Below, in pieces: positions 1-4,721 of a DNA stretch of 8,612 bases (positions are counted from its first letter, which is position 1; every line of letters starts with the position of its first letter). Origin of the DNA: an uncultured Bacilli bacterium (GTDB lineage Bacteria > Bacillota_I > Bacilli_A > RF39 > UBA660); NCBI GenBank assembly GCA_934177995.1, contig CAKPPW010000035.1, forward strand, positions 1 to 8,612. Reading direction: 5' to 3'. A model generated the notes under the pieces. It did not search any database. It saw only the letters and a list, made by a program, of their open reading frames with translations, and was not told the DNA's origin. Both the position numbers and the translations under genes were made by a program.

Positions 1-21
1 AATGTAATTGACGTTTTGCTT

Positions 22-36
22 AGTTTTCAAAGAACA
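22..36 (-). promoter_or_regulatory. boxA antitermination element of the rrn leader
   Basis: The minus strand reads TGTTCTTTGAAAACT, matching from memory the boxA motif of Bacillus and Clostridium rRNA leaders. In bacteria, boxA RNA recruits NusB/NusE and other Nus factors so that untranslated rRNA is transcribed past Rho and pause sites. It lies about 30 nt downstream of the P2 -10 hexamer, the expected place. Confidence 0.8.
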
Positions 37-41
37 TTGTT

Positions 42-54
42 GCTTTTTTCAAGC
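42..54 (-). promoter_or_regulatory. boxB-like hairpin upstream of boxA
   Basis: The minus strand reads GCTT-GAAAA-AAGC, a 4-bp stem with a 5-nt purine loop, 5 nt before boxA. The order hairpin then boxA is that of rrn antitermination leaders. The stem is short and could be chance in AT-rich DNA, so the assignment rests mainly on position. Confidence 0.4.
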
Positions 55-63
55 TGCGTTATT

Positions 64-92
64 AATATAACAAACTTGAATCACTATGTCAA
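64..92 (-). promoter_or_regulatory. rrn promoter P2 (sigma-A)
   Basis: On the minus strand the -35 hexamer is a perfect TTGACA (87-92), followed by a 17-bp spacer and the -10 hexamer TATATT (64-69). A-tracts upstream (about 95-120 on the plus strand as T-runs) could act as an UP element. Transcription could start at the G at position 57, seven bases after the -10. This would suit the GTP-sensing start known for Bacillus rRNA promoters, but the start site is inferred. Confidence 0.8.
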
Positions 93-133
93 GCTTTTTT
101 TATATTTTTTTTACAACTTTTTAGCACAATTTT

Positions 134-152
134 ACACCGTTTTCTTCGGTGT
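134..152 (-). repeat. Inverted repeat between rrn P1 and P2
   Basis: ACACCG (134-139) and CGGTGT (147-152) form a perfect 6-bp, GC-containing stem with a 7-nt loop. It lies just downstream of the P1 -10, so it would be in the first transcribed bases of the P1 transcript. On the minus strand it is followed by AAAATTG rather than a T-run, so it is not an intrinsic terminator. It may stabilise the 5' end of the transcript or bind a regulator; the role is unknown. Confidence 0.5.
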
Positions 153-159
153 TGTTATC

Positions 160-188
160 ACTATACCAGTCTTTAATAATAATGTCAA
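160..188 (-). promoter_or_regulatory. rrn promoter P1 (sigma-A)
   Basis: On the minus strand a perfect TTGACA (183-188), a 17-bp spacer and TATAGT (160-165) make a near-consensus promoter. The upstream side is A/T-tract rich (about 190-225), which is typical of UP elements at rRNA promoters. P1 lies about 96 bp upstream of P2 with identical -35 and spacer length. Such tandem pairs are characteristic of Bacillota rrn operons. Confidence 0.82.
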
Positions 189-242
189 CATTTTTTGACA
201 AAATTTATTCTTTTCTTTTTATATTGATAACAGTTCTTATAA

Positions 243-258
243 AATAATATTTATTATT
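243..258 (-). terminator. Weak AT-only hairpin after gpmI (possible terminator)
   Basis: The minus strand shows AATAATA-AA-TATTATT followed by TT, about 15 nt after the gpmI stop. The arms are fully complementary but contain no G or C and the T-run is short, so it would be a poor terminator. No better one is visible before rrn P1, so gpmI transcripts may read through into the rrn promoter region. Confidence 0.25.
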
Positions 259-273
259 ATACAAAATTCTAAA

Positions 274-1770
274 CTAAATCAATCGATTACCTGTCATTTC
301 TTTTGGAATATCTAATCCCATATAATCTAAAATAGTTGGAGCAATATCTCCTAATTTACCACTACTAATTTTTTCTACATTACTATCAGTAATTATAAAT
401 GGAACTGGAGAGGTAGTATGTGATGTAATAACTTCATCTTTATCATCAATCATTATCTCAGCATTACCATGATCTGCTGTTATAAACATAGTAAAACCTT
501 CTTTAGTGGCAGTATCATATAGTCTTTTAATATTCTCATCCACTGCTTTAACTGCTTCTTCTACTTTATCAAATTTACCAGTATGTCCAACCATGTCACA
601 ATTAGCAAAGTTTAAAATAATCAAATCATACTTATCCATTACATCAATCAATTTATCAGCTACTTCATAAGCACTCATCTTTGGATATAAATCATAAGTA
701 GCAACATCTTTTCTTGGAACTATAATCTTGTCAGTATTAGGTAAATCTTTTTCTTCACCACCATCAAAGAAATAAGTAACATGTGGATATTTACTAGCTT
801 CAGCTATTCTTAAAACCTTAAGTCCCTTAGATGCTGCATATTCTCCTAAAGTATTAGTAAGATGCATTGGTGGAAAGGCTGGTGTTGAAATAACTGTATG
901 TTCAGGCATCATCATTGTTACTAACTTAGTGTTTTTAAAGTCAACTCTTGGAAACTCTTTAAATTCTTTATTAGTTATAGCAGTAAATAATTGGGTAATT
1001 CTATCTGGTCTAAAGTTTACCATTATCATTCCATCATTTTCTTTTAAATTTCCTTCATCCATTAATCTTGCCGGAACAATAAACTCATCCATTATTCCCC
1101 TTTCATAAGATGAATTAATATAATCTTTATAAGATGAAATCTTTTCTCCTTCATTATGCACTAATAAATCATAATACTCTTTAGTTAAGTTCCACATTCT
1201 TTCTCTATCCATAGAATAATATCTACCTGATACATCTCTTAATTTACCAATACCAAGTTCTTTTAATTTATCATCCAACTCATCTAAGTATTTTAAAGCT
1301 ACATTAGGTAAGGTATCACGTCCATCAAGAAAAGCATGAACATAAACATTATCAAAGTCTTCTTTTTTACATAACTCTAAAACGGCAAATAAATGATTTA
1401 TATGTGAATGAATTCCTCCATCACTAAGTAAGCAAAATAAATGTAAATCTGAATTATTTTTCTTACAATGGTTAATCACATCTAAAAGAACTTCATTTTT
1501 AAAGAAACTACCATCTTCTATAGCATGATTAATCTGCATAAGTGGTTGATCTACTACTCTTCCTGCCCCAATATTTAAGTGTCCTACTTCACTATTTCCC
1601 ATTTGACCTTTAGGAAGACCAACTGCTTCTCCACTAGCTTCTAATGTTGTATGAGGATATTTATTCCACAAAGAAATAATATTTTCTGGATTAGCTGCAA
1701 TTACAGCATTACCTTTCTTTTCTTCACGATAACCAAATCCATCTATTATTGTTAATAAAACTTTTTTCAT
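274..1770 (-). CDS. gpmI: 2,3-bisphosphoglycerate-independent phosphoglycerate mutase
   Basis: This cytosolic enzyme interconverts 3- and 2-phosphoglycerate in lower glycolysis through a phosphoserine intermediate, using Mn2+ in Bacillota homologues. The 498 residues are close to the family's usual 510 or so and appear complete. All the alkaline-phosphatase-like metal and catalytic positions I looked for are visible: Asp10 in TIIDGFG, nucleophile Ser60 in MGNSEVGHLN, Asp392/His396 in NCDMVGHTG, Asp433/His434 in TADHGNAE and His451. Substrate-binding residues include His121, Arg151-Asp152, Arg183, Arg254, Arg257 in FRPDR, and Lys327. The C-terminus EMTGNRLI is family-typical. The ATG is preceded by AGAAGGA (1777-1783), 6 nt upstream, inside the 14-nt gap after the ATPase gene. 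It is therefore probably co-transcribed with that gene from the promoter at 3095-3123 rather than with pgk-tpiA. The stop is TAG. Confidence 0.97.
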   Translation of the reverse strand: MKKVLLTIIDGFGYREEKKGNAVIAANPENIISLWNKYPHTTLEASGEAVGLPKGQMGNSEVGHLNIGAGRVVDQPLMQINHAIEDGSFFKNEVLLDVINHCKKNNSDLHLFCLLSDGGIHSHINHLFAVLELCKKEDFDNVYVHAFLDGRDTLPNVALKYLDELDDKLKELGIGKLRDVSGRYYSMDRERMWNLTKEYYDLLVHNEGEKISSYKDYINSSYERGIMDEFIVPARLMDEGNLKENDGMIMVNFRPDRITQLFTAITNKEFKEFPRVDFKNTKLVTMMMPEHTVISTPAFPPMHLTNTLGEYAASKGLKVLRIAEASKYPHVTYFFDGGEEKDLPNTDKIIVPRKDVATYDLYPKMSAYEVADKLIDVMDKYDLIILNFANCDMVGHTGKFDKVEEAVKAVDENIKRLYDTATKEGFTMFITADHGNAEIMIDDKDEVITSHTTSPVPFIITDSNVEKISSGKLGDIAPTILDYMGLDIPKEMTGNRLI

Positions 1771-1784
1771 TTATATCCTTCTTT

Positions 1785-3059
1785 CTAATATATTTGTTCA
1801 TTTAAGCAAAAAACTGCATAAATTGGTAAATAATATACACCTTTTTTAATAGAAAAATTATTTTCTGTAATTCTATAAGCATCTGTTACTACATATTTTT
1901 TCATAAAAACAGATAAACTCTTAGATTTAGATCCTTGCTTAACTATCTCTATTGGAATAACTTTACCCATTCTATTTTGAATGACAAAGTTAACTTCAGC
2001 TTTTCCCTCTGACTGATAATAATACAATGAATAACCTGCTTCAAATAAAGTATGAGCAATATGATTTTCAAAAAGAGCATATTTTAAATCTGCTTTTTCT
2101 AATAATTGTTTTTTAGTTAAATGATATCTTCCAGATAAAATACCATCATCAGGATAATATAGTTTAAAACTATCTAATTCCCGACAACTTGAAAGTGGTG
2201 ATTTTATTGTTCTTATTTTATAACTTCTATAAAGCAATTGATTACTAACTAAATATTTAATGACATTTTCATATTCCTTAGCTCTTCTACCATATCCTAA
2301 AACTCCATATTGAAATTTCTTGTTTTCTTTAGCTAATTGACTAGGTATACTATCTAATACTTCTAACCCTCTTGGAATATCTATTAAATTATCACACTCT
2401 GTTAAGAAAGTTCTAAGTATTTCTGCTACTTTTTCTTTTACACTTTCATAGTAACCTCTACTAACAGTTTGAAACGATTCTTTAACTACTTCTGGAAAAC
2501 CACCAGTTAATAAATAGTCATAAAATAAATCCATTATCTTAGCATGTTTAGAACAAGCCTTTTTATTTTGATAAGCTTTTCTAATAAGATCAGCTAATTC
2601 TTTCTCACCTCTTGCCCACAAGTATTCTTCAAAGTCCATTTCTGTCATAAATTTATACTGTAATTCTTCACCACTAAATTTAAGTAGATTTTCTCTTCTT
2701 GAGGTAATAGCCATTACATGATAATCATTTCTATCAAAACCAAATAACTTTACTCCTTTAATTATTTCTTCATCTTCAATATTATCAAATACAATCAAGG
2801 TTTCATTTTTCTCTATTGATACATCAGAAAACTCTGATAGAATTTTAACAAGTCGTTCAATAGAACGTTCCTTCTTAAATATTTTTAATAACTCTTCATT
2901 ATGTAAGGTATTAAAGTAAGCAATATTTTTATAGTTCTTTCTACCAAATTCTAAGACAGTATAAGTTTTACCTATTTGTTTAAGTCCAAATAATAATAGT
3001 GGTTTTCTTATCTTATCTTCTTTCCATCTTAAAAAGAATTTTTCTATTTTTCGTTCCAT
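1785..3059 (-). CDS. Divergent AAA_14/DUF4143-type ATPase
   Basis: This 424-residue protein has the layout of the common prokaryotic AAA_14 + DUF4143 ATPases: an N-terminal P-loop, a middle helical part with YLLTGGFPEVV (about 183-192), and a C-terminal nuclease-like fold. The Walker A GLKQIGKT (25-32) is intact. The Walker B-like LIVFDNIED (88-96) has Asn93 where these proteins usually read FDEIQ. The sensor-1 region reads ITSRREN instead of the usual small Gly/Ser-rich run. In the C-terminal domain AEVNFVI (354-360) has Asn357 where Asp is usual, and the ExK part reads Glu371-Ile-Val-Lys374; Glu331 in FENHIA is kept. ATP may be bound, but hydrolysis and nuclease chemistry look doubtful. The cellular role of the family is poorly known. 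The start is supported by GAGGTGA (3069-3075) 9 nt before the ATG, and by a strong promoter upstream. It is the first gene of a unit with gpmI. The stop is TAG. Confidence 0.8.
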   Translation of the reverse strand: MERKIEKFFLRWKEDKIRKPLLLFGLKQIGKTYTVLEFGRKNYKNIAYFNTLHNEELLKIFKKERSIERLVKILSEFSDVSIEKNETLIVFDNIEDEEIIKGVKLFGFDRNDYHVMAITSRRENLLKFSGEELQYKFMTEMDFEEYLWARGEKELADLIRKAYQNKKACSKHAKIMDLFYDYLLTGGFPEVVKESFQTVSRGYYESVKEKVAEILRTFLTECDNLIDIPRGLEVLDSIPSQLAKENKKFQYGVLGYGRRAKEYENVIKYLVSNQLLYRSYKIRTIKSPLSSCRELDSFKLYYPDDGILSGRYHLTKKQLLEKADLKYALFENHIAHTLFEAGYSLYYYQSEGKAEVNFVIQNRMGKVIPIEIVKQGSKSKSLSVFMKKYVVTDAYRITENNFSIKKGVYYLPIYAVFCLNEQIY

Positions 3060-3068
3060 AAATTGTAT

Positions 3069-3075
3069 TCACCTC
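3069..3075 (-). promoter_or_regulatory. Ribosome binding site of the ATPase gene
   Basis: GAGGTGA on the minus strand, 9 nt before the ATG at 3059, supports this start and is downstream of the promoter at 3095-3123. Confidence 0.7.
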
Positions 3076-3094
3076 ACATATTTAATACAGTTTA

Positions 3095-3123
3095 AGTATA
3101 GTTTATTAGTTCTTTAAAGTCAA
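3095..3123 (-). promoter_or_regulatory. Sigma-A promoter of the ATPase-gpmI unit
   Basis: On the minus strand TTGACT (3118-3123), a 17-bp spacer and TATACT (3095-3100) form a near-consensus promoter. It lies between the spo0A terminator and the ATPase start. Predicted transcription starts near 3088, giving a leader of about 30 nt. This makes the ATPase and gpmI a unit independent of spo0A. Confidence 0.75.
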
Positions 3124-3133
3124 TGATAAAACT

Positions 3134-3164
3134 AAAAAAAGCATTAGATTAAAAGTCTAATACT
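3134..3164 (-). terminator. Intrinsic terminator of spo0A
   Basis: On the minus strand AGTATTAGA (3156-3164) pairs with TCTAATGCT (3140-3148), 9 bp including one G-U, around a 7-nt loop, and runs directly into seven Ts (3134-3140). The 5' arm overlaps the last two bases of the spo0A TAG stop. This is a well-formed Rho-independent terminator and shows that spo0A transcription normally ends here. Confidence 0.85.
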
Positions 3165-3939
3165 AGTTTCTAACCGCATCTTGATGAAACTCTAATCTAA
3201 GTTTATCTGCTACTGTTACAATAAATTCTGAATTAGTTGGTTTAGCTTTATCTATATCAACACTATGTCCAAATATTTCTTCCATCAACTGCCAATTACC
3301 TCTATTCCAACTAACTTCTATAGCATGTCTTATCGCTCTTTCCACTCTTGATACTGTTGTATCATATTTAGATGCTATATCAGGATAAAGTTCTTTAGTT
3401 ATCCCACCTACTACATCAGGATGTTCAAATAAAACTGCTATTCCTTCTCTTATATATTGATAACCTTTAATATGCGATGGCACACCTAACTCATGTAAAA
3501 TTTTAGTAATTGATACTTGTAAATTATTATATCGCATATCAATTGTTTTCTTGCTATAACTACTATCACTATTACATTCTAAGATTCTCTTTTCTAGTTC
3601 CACTAACTCAAAAGGTTTTAAGATAAAATAACTTATACCAAGTTCACTAGCTTCTCTTATAACATTCTGAGCATTAAATGATGTTAATACTATAATCTTT
3701 TTAATTATATTCTTTTCTTTTAATTCTCTTAAAACATGCATACCATCTTTCTTAGGCATAATAAGATCAAGTAATACAACATCATATTCATTTTCTCTTT
3801 CTAAAATTAATTTTAAACCCTCTACTCCATCATGAGCAGTAAGTGTGATAGACACCTCATCATTATCATTAAAGTATTCTTTTACCATGTTTACTAGTTC
3901 TACGTTGTCATCAATCATCAACACGTTGGTTTTTTTCAT
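3163..3939 (-). CDS. spo0A: Sporulation master response regulator Spo0A
   Basis: Spo0A is the phosphorelay-controlled DNA-binding regulator that commits Bacillota cells to sporulation by binding 0A boxes. From the chosen start it has 258 residues, close to the 267 of B. subtilis. The receiver domain (about 4-122) shows acidic-pocket Asp10/Asp11, phospho-acceptor Asp58 in LLDLIMPKKDG, Thr86 and Lys108 in FILKPF. A short variable linker leads to the Spo0A C-terminal effector domain (about 140-258). This has ILHELGVPSHIKGY, KELYPDIA, the DNA-recognition helix SRVERAIRHAIEVSW (197-211) and KPTNSEFI...ADKLRLE, all strongly conserved. An in-frame ATG 15 nt upstream (3954) is rejected because the Shine-Dalgarno AAGGAG (3945-3950) lies inside those extra codons and is well placed for the ATG at 3939. 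The gene is a single unit with its own terminator. No spoIVB is adjacent, unlike the usual arrangement; neighbours are tpiA upstream and an ATPase-gpmI unit downstream. Confidence 0.96.
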   Translation of the reverse strand: MKKTNVLMIDDNVELVNMVKEYFNDNDEVSITLTAHDGVEGLKLILERENEYDVVLLDLIMPKKDGMHVLRELKEKNIIKKIIVLTSFNAQNVIREASELGISYFILKPFELVELEKRILECNSDSSYSKKTIDMRYNNLQVSITKILHELGVPSHIKGYQYIREGIAVLFEHPDVVGGITKELYPDIASKYDTTVSRVERAIRHAIEVSWNRGNWQLMEEIFGHSVDIDKAKPTNSEFIVTVADKLRLEFHQDAVRN

Positions 3940-3944
3940 AAATT

Positions 3945-3950
3945 CTCCTT
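3945..3950 (-). promoter_or_regulatory. Ribosome binding site deciding the spo0A start
   Basis: AAGGAG on the minus strand, followed by AATTT and the ATG at 3939. It selects this ATG over the in-frame ATG at 3954, which itself has no convincing Shine-Dalgarno at the right distance. Confidence 0.85.
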
Positions 3951-3954
3951 CCAT

Positions 3955-3978
3955 ATACTACCACGCATCAATACTACC
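3955..3978 (-). repeat. Direct repeat in the spo0A 5' leader
   Basis: The 8-mer GGTAGTAT occurs twice on the minus strand (3971-3978 and 3955-3962) with a 16-bp period, between the -10 element and the ribosome binding site. It could be a binding site for a regulator of spo0A or chance. No known motif is recognised. Confidence 0.35.
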
Positions 3979-3990
3979 TTACGCAATTTT

Positions 3991-4020
3991 ATTATATAAC
4001 AATAAATAAAAAAATGATAG
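3991..4020 (-). promoter_or_regulatory. spo0A: Candidate spo0A promoter with weak -35
   Basis: A perfect -10 TATAAT (3991-3996) lies on the minus strand about 50 bp before the spo0A start codon. At 17-18 bp upstream there is no good -35; the best is CTATCA (4015-4020, three of six matches). A strong -10 with a poor -35 would fit activator dependence, and a 0A box lies about 60 bp upstream of the predicted start site. A sigma-H promoter was looked for and not recognised. Confidence 0.5.
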
Positions 4021-4023
4021 AGC

Positions 4024-4055
4024 AAAAAAAGAGAGATTTTGTCGAATTTCTCTTT
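4024..4055 (-). terminator. Intrinsic terminator of the pgk-tpiA operon
   Basis: On the minus strand AAAGAGA (4049-4055) pairs with TCTCTTT (4028-4034) as a 7-bp stem. A further ATT/AAT pairing follows inside after one mismatch, the loop is 6 nt (4039-4044), and more Ts follow (4024-4027). The 5' arm includes part of the tpiA TAA stop. The hairpin is AT-rich but has the right form. Its loop and inner stem contain the 0A box. Confidence 0.7.
4040..4046 (+). promoter_or_regulatory. 0A box (Spo0A binding site) upstream of spo0A
   Basis: The plus strand reads TGTCGAA, the exact core consensus of the Spo0A binding site, within TTTTGTCGAATTT, which also suits the T-rich and A/T-rich flanks of strong 0A boxes. 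It is about 100 bp upstream of the spo0A start codon and roughly 60 bp upstream of the predicted transcription start. Spo0A is known to act on its own promoter in B. subtilis, so autoregulation is the natural reading. It is a single box, and I noticed no second perfect copy in the window by eye. Confidence 0.6.
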
Positions 4056-4719
4056 ATAGTTTTTTTATAAATTCACTAACATCTTCCACTCTAAGACTAG
4101 CTTTTCCTAGTAGCACTCCATCTAAATAAGGAATATCTTTTAATTGTTCTATAGTAGCAACTGAAACACTACCTCCATATAATAATGGATAGTTATATTT
4201 TTCTTTTAAATAGGTAAATACAGTCACCAGTTTTTCTCTACTAGGAATATTACCTGAACCTATCGCATAACAAGGTTCATAAGATATATATAAATTATCA
4301 AAAGTTAAGTCTTTTAGTAAATAATTTAAATCATGAGTTAATACACCAATAGCATCTTCTAAAGATTCTTCTCCTACACAAAGAATTGGTATTAGTCCTG
4401 CTTCTTTAGCTCTTATTAATTTTTCTTTTGCTAGCTCTAATGGTTCATTATTTAAATGTCTTCTTTCACTATGATTAATAAAAACATATTTAACCCCTAA
4501 TGATTTTAAAGCTTCTCCTGATACTTCACCAGTATAACTCCCCATCTTATAAGGACTAATATCTTGACTACCCAAAACCACATCTTTAAAAACAGGTAAA
4601 TAACAAGTTGTAGGACAAACAATTAAATCATGATTAGTTTTTAGCTTTTTATACTCATTATAATAGTCAATTATCTCTTGATAAGTTAAATTACTTTTAT
4701 GATTTAAAATAATCTTCAC
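4054..4719 (-). CDS. tpiA: Triosephosphate isomerase, compact form
   Basis: TpiA interconverts dihydroxyacetone phosphate and glyceraldehyde 3-phosphate in the cytosol. The catalytic residues are all present: Asn6 and Lys8 in LNHKSN, electrophile His83 in INHSERR, Cys114 in ILCVGE, catalytic base Glu148 in YEPCYAIGSG followed by the flexible phosphate-gripping loop 6, and YGGSV (181-185). The protein has only 221 residues against about 250 for ordinary bacterial TIM. The shortening is spread over the N-terminal region and the segments between ILCVGE and YEP and between loop 6 and YGGSV. Gly before the catalytic His is replaced by Asn82. It is therefore a trimmed but apparently active barrel, not a truncation. 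The start codon is GTG, supported by AAGGAGG 7 nt upstream, and there is no in-frame ATG nearby. It is the last gene of the operon, 2 nt after the glycosyltransferase stop and followed by a terminator. Confidence 0.94.
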   Translation of the reverse strand: MKIILNHKSNLTYQEIIDYYNEYKKLKTNHDLIVCPTTCYLPVFKDVVLGSQDISPYKMGSYTGEVSGEALKSLGVKYVFINHSERRHLNNEPLELAKEKLIRAKEAGLIPILCVGEESLEDAIGVLTHDLNYLLKDLTFDNLYISYEPCYAIGSGNIPSREKLVTVFTYLKEKYNYPLLYGGSVSVATIEQLKDIPYLDGVLLGKASLRVEDVSEFIKKL

Positions 4720-4721
4720 TA

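Larger units (their letters stand above)
1..63 (-). other. 5' leader of a ribosomal RNA operon (partial)
   Basis: The minus strand downstream of promoter P2 carries no ORF. It contains a boxB-like hairpin followed by a boxA sequence of the kind found in Bacillota rrn leaders, then the stretch AAAACGTCAATTACATT, which resembles Bacillus-type pre-16S leader sequence. The pre-16S transcript would run off the left edge, and mature 16S rRNA should begin within about 100 bases outside the window. The same boxA motif also occurs in 16S-23S spacers. Here, however, the region directly upstream holds two promoters and a protein gene rather than 16S sequence, so a leader fits better. No mature rRNA is visible inside the window. 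Confidence 0.8.

Noticed and set aside
16..198. 60-codon open frame on the plus strand
   Set aside because: It runs antisense across the rrn promoters and leader, has no Shine-Dalgarno and encodes a low-complexity Phe/Asn-rich string that reflects AT-rich sequence.
1..273. 16S-23S spacer instead of an rrn leader
   Set aside because: The boxA motif occurs in both, but upstream there are two promoters and gpmI rather than the 16S 3' end or a tRNA gene.
1785..3059. ATPase gene as part of a defence or mobile element
   Set aside because: No transposase, integrase, toxin partner, terminal repeats or clear change in base composition is seen around it; it has a housekeeping-type promoter and is tightly linked to gpmI.
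3060..3133. Riboswitch or attenuator ahead of the ATPase-gpmI unit
   Set aside because: The predicted leader is only about 30 nt, too short for a known riboswitch, and no stable hairpin is visible between the promoter and the start codon.
3940..3954. Five-codon upstream extension of spo0A (start at 3954)
   Set aside because: The extension codons are the Shine-Dalgarno region itself; AAGGAG is correctly placed for the ATG at 3939, and Spo0A homologues begin close to that residue.
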